From assembly GCA_964396165.1 (NCBI GenBank), contig CAYNEF010000008.1, positions 21,747-85,746 on the forward strand: DNA of 64,000 nt, written 5' to 3'. The DNA is from CALCZU01 sp964396165 (GTDB lineage Bacteria; Bdellovibrionota; FAC87; UBA2466). The translations under genes were made by a program, and so were the position numbers. A model generated the notes under the pieces. The model worked only from the letters and a program-made list of their open reading frames with translations, was not told the origin of the DNA and ran no database searches. Numbering within the stretch: position 1 is the first letter of the stretch; each line of letters opens with the position of its first letter. Of this stretch, positions 1-8,399 are shown in pieces.

Positions 1-19
1 TTGCGCGATAAGAAAAAGG

Positions 20-1375
20 ATGAGCGTCTTGAATGTACTCAAAAATGGTTTTCACATAGCGTCAAGGTTACAGCGCATAACCTTTGTCCTATACCGCTAT
101 GGAATCTTCGGTACCCTCACTGATCAAGGTTTTGAAATCGGAAAACGAGGGATTACTTTCGTAGGATTAGGAAAGCGAAAATCCATTCCATTAGATAGAA
201 CTTTTGGAAAGTCTCTTAAGGAAACTCTGATACAACTCGGTCCAACCTTCATTAAACTGGGGCAAGTGCTTGCGACTCGTCCTGATTTAATAGGGACGGA
301 TGTGGCGGAGGAATTAAAACCACTTTTTGACAGAGTACCCAGTCTTTCTTTTGCGAAGATAAACCGAATCTTAAAAAAGGAATGGGGTAAGAAAAAGTAC
401 AAAGAGAATATCAGAGAAATTCAGAAAAAAAGTCTAGGGTCAGCAAGCCTGAGCCAAACACACGAAGCTACTTTAAATAATGGGGCAAAGGTAATCATTA
501 AAATCCAAAAACCCGGAGCCGGGCAAACCGTAAAAACGGATTTGATGATCCTAGAAGGTCTTGTCAATTCTATTCATCCTTTTTTCCCCCTTTTAATGTT
601 GAAAGAAGCATTCAAAGATTTCAAAGAAGCTACGTTAAGAGAAATAGATTATTTGGAAGAAGCAAAAAACATCGATCAGTTTCTTAAGAATTATAAAAAA
701 GTATTTTCTCAAAGCGATGTTTTGTTTCCCAGTTATGTAAAAGAACTCAGCACTAATCGAGTCATTGTCTTGTCCCCTATGCAAGGGAAAAAAATGACTG
801 AAATTTCAAAAGACTCTAATCAAGCAAAACGTGCAGCAATAGCGGGATTGACCGCGGTGCTTGAGCAGATTTTTGAGCATGGTTTTTTTCACGGGGACCC
901 GCATGCGGGAAATATTTTTTACATCGAAGAAACAGGCAAGGTGGGGTTTATCGATATGGGGCTTGTAGGAACATTGAGTGAGCCTGATCGTAAGAAATTC
1001 TTGAAGGTACTTTTTTCGTTATTAAAAAGAGATCGCAGGGGGCTTTCTAAGGCGCTTTTTGATATGGGAGAGACGACGTCTCTTTCAGACTTTGAAGGCT
1101 TTGATAAGGCAGTCGCAGAAATTATTGAAAAAGTGAAAAAAACGGGAGTCTCTCAGGTACGTATGGACGAAGTGTTGCAGGACTTGTTGAAAGCAGCACG
1201 CACTTACGGCATTTATGTACCCAACAGGTTTACTATTCTCTTAAGATCTTGTCTTGTGATCGAAGGGGTGGCAAAGAGTCTCGACCCCTCTATCTCTATC
1301 GTAAAATTAGCACTTCCTATCGTGGTCAGAGGCTTATTAAAGCCCAAAAACCCCTTCCGACTCTTTAAGAAATAA
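20..1375 (+). CDS. ABC1/UbiB (AarF) family atypical kinase
   Basis: Member of the ABC1/UbiB kinase-like family, whose bacterial members support ubiquinone synthesis or membrane lipid homeostasis; the direct substrate is generally unknown. Seen in the sequence: the family KxGQ signature in 'FIKLGQVLATRPDL' (residues ~77-90), which replaces a normal glycine-rich loop, the catalytic-loop equivalent 'GDPHAGNIF' (~292-300) and the DFG-like 'FIDMG' (~310). At 451 aa it is shorter than E. coli UbiB and has no clear pair of C-terminal membrane helices; it ends in a basic tail. The ATG at 20 has a purine-rich stretch immediately upstream, but an in-frame start beyond the window edge cannot be excluded. 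No quinone genes are nearby, so a role in quinone synthesis is only inferred. Confidence 0.88.
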   Translation: MSVLNVLKNGFHIASRLQRITFVLYRYGIFGTLTDQGFEIGKRGITFVGLGKRKSIPLDRTFGKSLKETLIQLGPTFIKLGQVLATRPDLIGTDVAEELKPLFDRVPSLSFAKINRILKKEWGKKKYKENIREIQKKSLGSASLSQTHEATLNNGAKVIIKIQKPGAGQTVKTDLMILEGLVNSIHPFFPLLMLKEAFKDFKEATLREIDYLEEAKNIDQFLKNYKKVFSQSDVLFPSYVKELSTNRVIVLSPMQGKKMTEISKDSNQAKRAAIAGLTAVLEQIFEHGFFHGDPHAGNIFYIEETGKVGFIDMGLVGTLSEPDRKKFLKVLFSLLKRDRRGLSKALFDMGETTSLSDFEGFDKAVAEIIEKVKKTGVSQVRMDEVLQDLLKAARTYGIYVPNRFTILLRSCLVIEGVAKSLDPSISIVKLALPIVVRGLLKPKNPFRLFKK

Positions 1376-1428
1376 ACTCGAACTGGTAACAGTTTTGCAT
1401 CTTAACCCAATTAGAGAGTTTGTATTCT

Positions 1429-2145
1429 ATGGGAATTTTGACCAAAAATAAGAGCAAGAACTGGGAAGAAAAGGCAAGACTGCATTCTCGAAAACTTTAC
1501 TACCTGGAATTCACTTTGTTCGTTTTGTCCCTCGTGTCCACCGTATTTTTAAGTTTTCATATTTTAGCAGATGCTGGTTACTTTAAAAAAACGATGGTAC
1601 TGCTTTTTTGTACTGGTGGGATAAGTTCCTTCCATTTGTTATTTCAAAAACTGTGGGACTTATGGGCAGAACTGCATGACAGAATGACCTCTACCGCAAT
1701 TACTTCTTTGCCTGATGCGGAAGAAGAAGTGTTGCCAGTTATTCAATCGTCGATAAAAATAGTTTTTTCCTGCGAAGACGAAACTTTTAGAAAGAAACAT
1801 ATTTCTTTTCTTCAAAACAAAGTCAGCAGTCTTTCTGGTCGCCCCTGTGAAGTCATCGAGACAAAGACCGCACTTGAAACGGTAAGTTATGTCACCGATC
1901 ATGTCGTGCACCTGGTAATCTTGGATTCCCACTACCAAAATGAACTCTGTTTTCCTTGGGCTGAAAAAATTAAAAAGGTAGATAAAAATATCCCTGTGAT
2001 TGTCTGTTCGATAAAAGAAAAGCAGACGAATTCAAATATAGATGCCTGGTTTCATTACCTGCAACGCGATACAGACATTGAAAAGCTTTTGCCCTATTTT
2101 TTATCCAGTCAGACAATTAATGTCACCCGAGTTGCCAAGACGTGA
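1429..2145 (+). CDS. Membrane protein with degenerate receiver-like domain
   Basis: Unknown protein of about 238 aa. Two hydrophobic helices near the N-terminus (roughly residues 25-75) are followed by a short linker and a CheY-like fold: an acidic 'CEDE' after the first strand, 'HLVILDSHY' where the phospho-acceptor Asp would lie, 'VIVCSI' at the switch Ser/Thr strand, and 'YLQRDTD' where a receiver normally has its conserved Lys. The Lys appears replaced, so phosphorylation may be weak or lost. The ATG at 1429 is preferred to the TTG at 1420 because AGAGAG (1413-1418) is then well spaced. It follows the UbiB-like gene by about 50 bp. The receiver assignment is a pattern match made by eye. 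Confidence 0.6.
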   Translation: MGILTKNKSKNWEEKARLHSRKLYYLEFTLFVLSLVSTVFLSFHILADAGYFKKTMVLLFCTGGISSFHLLFQKLWDLWAELHDRMTSTAITSLPDAEEEVLPVIQSSIKIVFSCEDETFRKKHISFLQNKVSSLSGRPCEVIETKTALETVSYVTDHVVHLVILDSHYQNELCFPWAEKIKKVDKNIPVIVCSIKEKQTNSNIDAWFHYLQRDTDIEKLLPYFLSSQTINVTRVAKT

Positions 2146-2217
2146 CCTTTTCTGAAGACTTCCAGTGTACAACCAAGCCTGGCAAGACTGGCACAAAGAT
2201 AGCTATAGGATATCTCG

Positions 2218-2236
2218 AAAGGCAGAGAGGGCCTTT
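2218..2236. repeat. Short hairpin between two genes
   Basis: AAAGGC and GCCTTT (2218-2223 and 2231-2236) form a 6-bp stem with a 7-nt loop just upstream of the secreted-protein gene starting at 2255. No U-tract follows on the + strand. It could be weak attenuation or simply chance. Confidence 0.25.
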
Positions 2237-2254
2237 AAAAAGCGGTAAGCCTAT

Positions 2255-2872
2255 ATGAGAACACTCCTATTAATATTGTGTATTTGGACGATGTCTTTCG
2301 TAGCTGTAGCCTTTGCTGACGCAAAGAAAACACCGCTTGTGGAAGTGTATTGCAGTTTTCTCATCTCCGAAAAAAACGTGTCTACTACTGATGGCGTAAC
2401 CATTGGAACTTTTGATGAGCGTTGGGAGAATCTTGTTTCTTATCTTGAAAATAGAGAAGTATTTTTAAAAGTAAGTGAGCAGTCTGAGGACAGACAGGAA
2501 TTTGACAGTTGCATTTTGAAAAATAAAGAAAAATTTGAAAGAGGAGAATTCGCTCTTTCAGGTCTTTTGTCTATAGAAGCAACTAAAGTTCTTTTGACCA
2601 AGGCAGAAGACACTCAAGCGACTGCACCAGAGCTGATTGCTTCCAATATCAATTTATTAGATCGCGAAATTAGTACTCCCGATATGGAAGTCGTTTATGG
2701 TTTTATTCCTGAAACCCAGTCTGAAGAAGTATCCAAAAACCTTCTTGAAAATGCGGTGGATAGAAGACAAGAACAATACGCCATCTTGTGGAAAGAATTC
2801 ACGTCTGACTTAAAAGATTCTTATGTGATGCAGCAATCAGGCCTATCCGTGCTCACAAAAGAGATTAAGTAG
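2255..2872 (+). CDS. Hypothetical exported protein
   Basis: I do not recognise this 205-aa protein. It begins with a typical signal peptide (basic N-terminus, hydrophobic core 'LLLILCIWTMSFVAVAFA', cleavage expected near 'AFADA'). The mature part is acidic and helical-looking, with two Cys residues ('VYCSF' and 'DSCIL') that could form a disulfide in the periplasm. No catalytic motif is visible. It lies between the receiver-like membrane protein and a secreted TPR protein, all on the + strand, with gaps of 60-110 bp that could hold separate promoters. Confidence 0.65.
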   Translation: MRTLLLILCIWTMSFVAVAFADAKKTPLVEVYCSFLISEKNVSTTDGVTIGTFDERWENLVSYLENREVFLKVSEQSEDRQEFDSCILKNKEKFERGEFALSGLLSIEATKVLLTKAEDTQATAPELIASNINLLDREISTPDMEVVYGFIPETQSEEVSKNLLENAVDRRQEQYAILWKEFTSDLKDSYVMQQSGLSVLTKEIK

Positions 2873-2935
2873 TACTTAACTCACCGCACCCAATAACCCC
2901 TTTGTTTTTTTCTAAAACCTTCCGAAAAGTAAATT

Positions 2936-4660
2936 GTGAAAACATTTACTTTTTTAACACTGTGTCTTTGTTTTTTAACTCTTTCCTACTTGCACGCAAA
3001 GCCCGCTAAAAAGCCTCAGAAAGTGGTGCCGACTGCTCTGGACGAAAGCGAAGCGGCAAATTTATATTATATGAAGGGAAAGCAACTTTTGCTTGATGGA
3101 AAAGTTGAAGAAGCGATTCCTCTCTTAGAGCGCGCCTTGAAAACAGACAAGGACAACGCTTATTTGAACCACCAGTTAGCAGAAGCGAATTTAAGAACTT
3201 CTAATTTTGAAAAAGCTGAAGAATATGGAAAAAAAGCGGTGGAAGTGGATGCAAAGAACACTGACTACCGTATGACTTTGGGAGCTGTTTACGCTTCATT
3301 AAAAAAATATCCTGAAGCAAAAGAACAGTACGCAAAAATTGCAGAAATTGATCCCGAAAATAACCGTGCTCCACTCTTAATGGCAATTTTAAGTGCAGAA
3401 AGTGGAAACCTGGATGAAGCAGTTTCTCAATTATCAAAGCTCATAGGTGATACCAGTGAAAACCACATGGCTTTGTTTTACCGCGCAAAAATTTATATCG
3501 AAACCGACAAGCTAGACAAAGCGAAAGAGGATTTGGAAAAATGCCTCACAGCACGTCCGAGCTTTGTCGAAGCAGGAACGGCCTTGGGATTGATCTACGA
3601 ACGTAATGGCGAAATTGATTCTGCCATCAGTGCCTACAGTCGCATCCAGGGTAGCGGTCAGTTCAAAAAACGTCTGGCCACACTCTATTTACAAAAAAAC
3701 GAACTGGAAAAAGCAGTGCAATCACTAGTCGAATATGAAGGTGTGGAGCCGGATGACTACACAGCACGTGTAAAATTGGGTTTGATTTACTTTGAACTGC
3801 GCCAATTAGACAAGGCCGTAGAAACCTTTCAGTCTGTTTTAAAAGAACAACCCGAATCCGATAGTGTGCGTTTTTATTTAGGTTGGACGCTAGAGGAAAA
3901 TAAGAAATTTGATGAAGCGATGAAGCAGTTTGTAAAAGTAAAAAAAGATTCAAATTTTTTCAAGGAAAGTTCGCTGCATCTAGGATTTATTTATAAAGAA
4001 ACCGGAAAAATTAAAGAAGGATTGGCATTCGCCAAAAAACTCATCGAAAAAAATCCGAAAGTAGTAGAGTTCTATGATCTGGAAGCTTCTCTTTTTGATG
4101 TGGAAAAGGACTACAAACGAGCCCTTTCTTCCTTGGACAAGGGGCTTAAACAAAACCCTGTGGATGAAAAACTTTTGTATTTCCAGGGTGCGCTGTTTGA
4201 TAAGTCAGGAGAGCGTAAAAAAGGCATTGAAAACATGAAGAAGATTTTGAGTGCGAATCCCAATAATCCGCATGCGTTAAATTTTCTCGGCTACACCTAC
4301 GCAGAAATGGGTGAAAACCTCGATGAAGCAGAAAAAATGGTATTAGAAGCTCTTAAGATTCGTCCCAATGACGGCTTTGTGGAAGATTCTCTTGGCTGGG
4401 TGTATTTCAAAAAAGGCGACATTGACAAAGCAGTCACTCAACTTGAAAAAGCTGTTTCCTTGCAACCTGAAGAAGCCGTGATCCTCGAACATTTGGGTGA
4501 CGTGTACAAGTTCAAAAAAGAATTCGCAAAAGCAGAAGAGGTTTATAAAAAAGCATTGGCTGCTTCTGAAAAGAAAGACAAAGATTTGGCTAAAAAACTC
4601 TCGAGTAAGCTTGCGTCTATTGAAAAAGAGCGAGTACCGACAAATTCTTCAGATAAATAA
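2936..4660 (+). CDS. Exported tetratricopeptide repeat (TPR) protein
   Basis: A 574-aa protein starting at GTG 2936, with a clear Sec signal peptide ending near 'YLHA|KP'. The rest is nearly continuous TPR repeats of about 34 residues with the usual Gly/Ala/Pro spacing, e.g. 'AYASLKKYPEAKEQYAKIAE', 'FLGYTYAEMGENLDEAEKMV' and 'LGWVYFKKGDIDKAVTQLEK'. It probably acts as a periplasmic or outer-membrane scaffold, as TPR arrays bind partner proteins; nothing in the sequence names the partner. Its stop codon directly abuts the stop of the convergent ZIP transporter gene (4660/4661), leaving no room for an intergenic terminator. Confidence 0.85.
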   Translation: MKTFTFLTLCLCFLTLSYLHAKPAKKPQKVVPTALDESEAANLYYMKGKQLLLDGKVEEAIPLLERALKTDKDNAYLNHQLAEANLRTSNFEKAEEYGKKAVEVDAKNTDYRMTLGAVYASLKKYPEAKEQYAKIAEIDPENNRAPLLMAILSAESGNLDEAVSQLSKLIGDTSENHMALFYRAKIYIETDKLDKAKEDLEKCLTARPSFVEAGTALGLIYERNGEIDSAISAYSRIQGSGQFKKRLATLYLQKNELEKAVQSLVEYEGVEPDDYTARVKLGLIYFELRQLDKAVETFQSVLKEQPESDSVRFYLGWTLEENKKFDEAMKQFVKVKKDSNFFKESSLHLGFIYKETGKIKEGLAFAKKLIEKNPKVVEFYDLEASLFDVEKDYKRALSSLDKGLKQNPVDEKLLYFQGALFDKSGERKKGIENMKKILSANPNNPHALNFLGYTYAEMGENLDEAEKMVLEALKIRPNDGFVEDSLGWVYFKKGDIDKAVTQLEKAVSLQPEEAVILEHLGDVYKFKKEFAKAEEVYKKALAASEKKDKDLAKKLSSKLASIEKERVPTNSSDK

Positions 4661-5395
4661 TCAGTGTGTACCGGGTAGCAAGTAGCCACTCGCAACACTG
4701 ATAAAGATTCCCACCATAAAAGCTAAAAGCCTATAGTGACGGTTGCCTTCGGGGTGGTGCAATTCCGGAAGTAAATCGCACGCAGCGATATAGACGAACG
4801 TACCCCCAGAAACCGCAAGCAAAGCGCCCGAAACATTTGCGTGATTCGTTTCTTTCATCAGGGCGTAAGCAAGCCAAATTCCGATAGGGCCAGAGAGAGA
4901 AACTCCGATAATAAAAGCAAGAATCTGGTTCTTTCCTTTTTTTGCTAGACTCAAAATCGAAGAAAGCGAGATGCCCGCAGGTGCCTTGTGAATGACGATC
5001 GCTGTAAATACCAGGGGTCCTAATTTTGTAGCCATGGCACTAGATCCTAATGCAAGCCCTTCAATCAATCCGTGGATAGTAAGCCCTAAAAAAGCGGCAA
5101 TGCCTATTGTGTGGTAGTGGCAGCCATGCTCTTCGCAGGCATGTACCATTACAAAACGTTCCATCAAAAAAAGAATTCCAAATCCCAATAGTACCCAAAG
5201 TCCGAAAGATTTTCCGAGCATCTCAGCCGCTTCTGGAATCATGTGCAAAAACGCCATGCCGAGCAGTAGGCCTGCGCCAAAACTTATCAGAAGTTTTAAA
5301 TGGGATTCTTTTTTCTTGGGAAAAAGTAGGGGGAAAATGCCGCCTACGAAAGAAGTTAAGAAAATAAGAAACGCATAAAGTACAAGTGAACTCAT
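4661..5395 (-). CDS. ZIP family divalent metal transporter
   Basis: A 244-aa integral membrane protein of the ZIP (SLC39) family, importing Zn2+ or similar divalent metals. Eight hydrophobic segments are discernible. TM4 carries 'HGLIEGLALG' (His108, Glu112) and TM5 'HKAPAG' (His136), the intramembrane metal path; the HKAPA form resembles the ZIP9-like branch rather than the HNxPEG form of GufA/ZupT. A loop at residues 85-95 is rich in His and Cys ('HACEEHGCHYH') and likely binds metal. The ATG overlaps the last bases of the upstream M48-like gene (ATGA-type coupling, 5392-5395), so the two are very probably translated from one mRNA. Confidence 0.9.
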   Translation of the reverse strand: MSSLVLYAFLIFLTSFVGGIFPLLFPKKKESHLKLLISFGAGLLLGMAFLHMIPEAAEMLGKSFGLWVLLGFGILFLMERFVMVHACEEHGCHYHTIGIAAFLGLTIHGLIEGLALGSSAMATKLGPLVFTAIVIHKAPAGISLSSILSLAKKGKNQILAFIIGVSLSGPIGIWLAYALMKETNHANVSGALLAVSGGTFVYIAACDLLPELHHPEGNRHYRLLAFMVGIFISVASGYLLPGTH

Positions 5396-6234
5396 GTGAA
5401 TTGTCTGCCTTCTAATTGGTAAATACGCTGAGTCAGCGATTGGGATCTGACAAATACTTTTGCCAGTGGATCAATACTCTCCGGAGAAAGTAAAAACAGG
5501 GAGTGAAACGCGAAAGGAATAAACACAGGGGTGCGTTGTCTATATGCTTCCAGATTTCTGTATGCTTCTGACAAAGATCTGCGATCTCCTGTCAGTGAAA
5601 TCGAACTTTCGTCTAGCTCCAGCGAATTTTGTTTGATGCCTATGAGTTGAATGGGGAGCCAACATAAAGGATAAAGTATCAGCTGTCTTAAAAAAACACT
5701 AATCGGATAAAAGCGCCTTGTGTGCGATCTGTTCTGAATAAAATCCATCGTGGTGGGCCGTTCGATGAGCAATAAAAATTGGCTGAGCCAGGATCTGTTT
5801 TTTAAGTCTGCTGTTTTTAATTCCACTACCGCTCGCGCTAAAAGTGCTGCTAATTCTTCTCGAGAAAGGGAGTCGATAAGACCTTTAGACAGAAACAAAA
5901 GGCTTTGACTTTTAGAGAGGGCAAAAACACCAAGATTTAAGCCAGGTGAATTCAGCATAAATACTTCTGGCAATCCAATATTAATTCTTTCTGTGAAACT
6001 TGATAGAGATGCGAATAATCCGGGGTGATTAATGGAATAAAGTTTTACGAGCCTCAGTCTTTCAATCAGTCTTTTTTTGGCGGTAAGCTTTAAGTATAAA
6101 AGGATGAGACAAAACAATCCAAGCCCAACGATTGTTCCTGATGTGCTTGCAAGAAATCCGAAGGGAAGGGCAAAGAGTACGGCAAAGTACAAAATAAATC
6201 CTATCCATCTCAGTTTAAAATTCAAAGTATGCAC
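5392..6234 (-). CDS. M48 (HtpX-like) protein lacking the zinc site
   Basis: A 280-aa membrane protein with two N-terminal helices (residues ~10-50) followed by a region that follows the M48/HtpX pattern: 'LSKGLIDSLSREELAALLA' matches the segment leading into HExxH. Where M48 enzymes have H-E-x-x-H this protein has R-A-V-V-E (residues 134-138), and the later E-x-x-A-D ligand motif reads S-L-E-L-D (204-208), so all three zinc ligands and the catalytic Glu are gone. The 'LTGDRRSLSEAYRNLE' stretch typical after the third ligand remains. It starts at GTG with no strong ribosome site and is coupled to the ZIP transporter downstream. Likely a non-catalytic pseudoprotease; the assignment is by eye. 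Confidence 0.65.
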   Translation of the reverse strand: MHTLNFKLRWIGFILYFAVLFALPFGFLASTSGTIVGLGLFCLILLYLKLTAKKRLIERLRLVKLYSINHPGLFASLSSFTERINIGLPEVFMLNSPGLNLGVFALSKSQSLLFLSKGLIDSLSREELAALLARAVVELKTADLKNRSWLSQFLLLIERPTTMDFIQNRSHTRRFYPISVFLRQLILYPLCWLPIQLIGIKQNSLELDESSISLTGDRRSLSEAYRNLEAYRQRTPVFIPFAFHSLFLLSPESIDPLAKVFVRSQSLTQRIYQLEGRQFT

Positions 6235-6324
6235 AGTTTTCTAACTTAGCCTAAGTTGGGCGTATTGACTATTTTTCTTTCTTTTTGACATATTGAGTAA
6301 TATTGAGTTATTTCAAGAGTTTCA

Positions 6325-6714
6325 ATGTCAGACGCGAGAGAAAATCTACCCCCCATCACGTTATCGATGGAAGCAATCACGACCGAAACCGTACAGGCGT
6401 TTGCCGAGGCGACATTATCCGAACACTTTAAAACCATTCCTCCGTCTTTTGCGACCCGTTTTCGCAAGGCCGAATTTGAATGGCTGACACGCATGCAAGT
6501 GGACATGCGGACACTTCTGCATATCGAGCAGGAATACGAGTTTGTCTCGCCTTTGGTGGTAGGGGATCCAGTAGAAGTTTCTACAAAAATAGCGCAGTGG
6601 AAAGAACGAAAATCCATGACGTTTGTGACATTAGAAACGACGATTTCAGCACAGGGAAAAGTTAAAATTAAATCCATCACCACATTTTTATTGCAAACAG
6701 GGGGAGTAAAATGA
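6325..6714 (+). CDS. MaoC N-terminal-type (HadA-like) dehydratase subunit
   Basis: A 129-aa single hotdog-fold protein of the MaoC N-terminal dehydratase type (FAS1_DH_region). In two-subunit (3R)-hydroxyacyl-thioester dehydratases this kind of subunit (HadA/HadC) helps bind the acyl chain while the partner supplies the catalytic residues. Visible features are 'EQEYEFVSPLVVGDPVEVST' and 'TTISAQGKVKIKSITTFLL', typical hotdog strands. Its stop overlaps the start of the catalytic partner gene by four bases (ATGA, 6711-6714), which strongly supports a heterodimer. Confidence 0.82.
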   Translation: MSDARENLPPITLSMEAITTETVQAFAEATLSEHFKTIPPSFATRFRKAEFEWLTRMQVDMRTLLHIEQEYEFVSPLVVGDPVEVSTKIAQWKERKSMTFVTLETTISAQGKVKIKSITTFLLQTGGVK

Positions 6715-7112
6715 ACCCCCAAGCTAACGAAACTCTGAAGCCTTTAGTGCGCGGTCCGCTTACACGCGAACACTTGAAAGCTTATGCTTCTGCAGCTCTA
6801 GATTTTAATCCGATCCACTTAGAAGAAGAATTTGCCAAAGAAGCTGGCTTTCCTTCAGTCATTGTACACGGCATGCTTTCGATGGCATTTTTGGGGGATT
6901 TAGTCCTCTTCAATTTCCCGGAAGATAAATACAGATTAAACCGTTTTCGCACGCGCTTTAGAAAAGTGACATTTCCCGGAGATGTTTTAACCTGCGAAGG
7001 TAAAATAAAATCCATTACTCCTGAAGGCGTGATTACCGTCACTATCCTTGCGAAAAACCAGAAGAATGAAGTCACCTCCGATGGGGATGCCGAAATTTGT
7101 CCCCTCTCTTAA
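6711..7112 (+). CDS. MaoC-like (HadB-like) catalytic dehydratase subunit
   Basis: A 133-aa hotdog enzyme of the MaoC/R-hydratase family, hydrating or dehydrating (3R)-3-hydroxyacyl thioesters. The catalytic hydratase-2 motif is clear: 'ALDFNPIHLEEEFAKEAGF' contains the Asp-x-Asn-x-x-His core, followed by 'VIVHGMLSMAFLGDLV'. It is translationally coupled to the upstream HadA-like subunit. Whether the pair works in fatty-acid synthesis (ACP) or in acyl-CoA metabolism cannot be told from the sequence; no acyl carrier protein or ketosynthase gene is adjacent. Confidence 0.87.
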   Translation: MNPQANETLKPLVRGPLTREHLKAYASAALDFNPIHLEEEFAKEAGFPSVIVHGMLSMAFLGDLVLFNFPEDKYRLNRFRTRFRKVTFPGDVLTCEGKIKSITPEGVITVTILAKNQKNEVTSDGDAEICPLS

Positions 7113-7188
7113 GTGTCGAGAGCATTGATCTCGCTCTTGTAAATGTGTTAAATCCCTTTCTTAAGTAAATTCGATCGGGGGGAGTACG

Positions 7189-7371
7189 ATGAAGAAAAAC
7201 CACTTATACATGGTAAAACCTGAAAATGTGATTCTCGGGCCTATTACCCGGATGGGATTGTGGTACCGTTTCCCCAAGGCAAATCTCCAAAGACTCTACT
7301 TACAAATCGGCGCGAAAATGGCGCTTCTTGCGACTGTGATTTATGTCACAAAAAAAATGTTGATGCACTAA
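7189..7371 (+). CDS. Small membrane protein, unknown function
   Basis: A 60-aa protein supported by a very strong ribosome binding site (GGGGGGAG just upstream of the ATG at 7189). It is basic and ends in a hydrophobic helix ('MALLATVIYVTKKMLMH'), suggesting a single-pass inner-membrane protein with the N-terminal part in the cytoplasm. No family recognised. It follows the MaoC pair by about 75 bp and its stop abuts the stop of the convergent gene at 7372. Confidence 0.55.
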   Translation: MKKNHLYMVKPENVILGPITRMGLWYRFPKANLQRLYLQIGAKMALLATVIYVTKKMLMH

Positions 7372-8268
7372 TCAGCGCATGAAGGGTTCCCAAAACTCTT
7401 CTTTTTTATAGAGTGTTGCAATTTTTTCTTTTGGAAGATCTTCTAATAATTCAATGACAGCAATGGCAAGTTTGATTGCGTGATCGTCAAAATGATCTTT
7501 TGCCCAGTACTCTGGTAAATACGGGTGCAACCCTTTTGTCGCTTTTACAGGGACAGCTAATTCCTTAGGTGGCACCATTCTATTTAACTTGACCATTTTG
7601 CGGTGGATGGGAAATGCGTCTTTTGCTGTTTGTACATGCCCCAATTTCCAAAGCAATGAAATCGCGTGAGCAAATGTTAGTGCATGGAGTTTTTCAGCTG
7701 TAAAAAAATAAAAATCAGGGCCTACCTGCATGTCTTTATACAAAACGCTGCATTCTTTAAGTGAAGTAACTACCATTGTTTCAACGGAATCATACTCAGG
7801 GATCGCATCTTCCTGTGTCACACGAACGTGAGAGTAGTCAGAAATATTGTAATAGCGTGTTTTTCTATCTGTGAGTGTGAGTGTAAGCAGTTTAATAATT
7901 CCCTCAAGTGTCTTTTGAGTCATTTCTCCGTTTAGTTGCTTAAGAGCATTTAATGCGAGTGCTCCGTAGATGATTCCATGCCCGGAGATAGAGAGCGCCT
8001 TTGTGTTTTTCTTTACGGCGGCTAAAATGTTTTCTTCTGCATTTGTTGCAGGTGTATCGTTTTCAAAGGGGATAAAAAGTTCTGGTTTTATTTGCAAGGC
8101 GCGAGAAATCTGATCTTTTATTCCCAGTTTTACTTGAGCAGAGAAATCAGAACGTTTTAGTAAATCTTGTCCTGCTAATACAGTCGCACCAAAGTGTCCG
8201 TTAAACCACGTCGTATCTCCTGCTCTTGCAAGTCCCAAAAGTCCTAATTTAAGTTGTGAGTCGTTCAT
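7372..8268 (-). CDS. Hypothetical protein, probably cytoplasmic
   Basis: I do not recognise this 298-aa protein. It has no signal peptide or membrane helix. Alternating helical stretches with conserved-looking His and Asp residues ('WFNGHFGATVLAGQDLL', 'SISGHGIIYGALALNAL', 'HAISLLWKLGH', 'DDHAIKLAIAVIELL') suggest an all-alpha fold, possibly an alpha/alpha barrel. It lies downstream of purN on the same strand, but 130 bp apart, so operon membership is uncertain. Confidence 0.6.
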   Translation of the reverse strand: MNDSQLKLGLLGLARAGDTTWFNGHFGATVLAGQDLLKRSDFSAQVKLGIKDQISRALQIKPELFIPFENDTPATNAEENILAAVKKNTKALSISGHGIIYGALALNALKQLNGEMTQKTLEGIIKLLTLTLTDRKTRYYNISDYSHVRVTQEDAIPEYDSVETMVVTSLKECSVLYKDMQVGPDFYFFTAEKLHALTFAHAISLLWKLGHVQTAKDAFPIHRKMVKLNRMVPPKELAVPVKATKGLHPYLPEYWAKDHFDDHAIKLAIAVIELLEDLPKEKIATLYKKEEFWEPFMR

Positions 8269-8354
8269 AGTGTACGACTTATTTTATGCAATCATGCAGC
8301 CATTTCAAGGGTGATCTATGCTTGCGTAAATGTCTCATCTAATTGTGCATTTTG

Positions 8355-8397
8355 TTGCGAGAGTTCGTAAGTACACCACTTTTTGCGAACTTTCGTA
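8355..8397. repeat. Two direct copies of TTGCGA-N3-TTCGTA
   Basis: The 15-mer pattern TTGCGA-N3-TTCGTA occurs at 8355-8369 and again at 8383-8397, 28 bp apart, in the gap between purN and the downstream unknown gene. A 16-nt part of the second copy (8380-8395) recurs in inverse orientation near 45565 in another intergenic region. This could be a protein-binding site pair; function unknown. Confidence 0.35.
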
Positions 8398-8399
8398 TT

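Noticed and set aside
6246..6722. Minus-strand open frame opposite the HadA-like gene
   Set aside because: It is Cys/Ser-rich with no domain pattern, while the + strand frame matches a MaoC-type subunit coupled to its partner.
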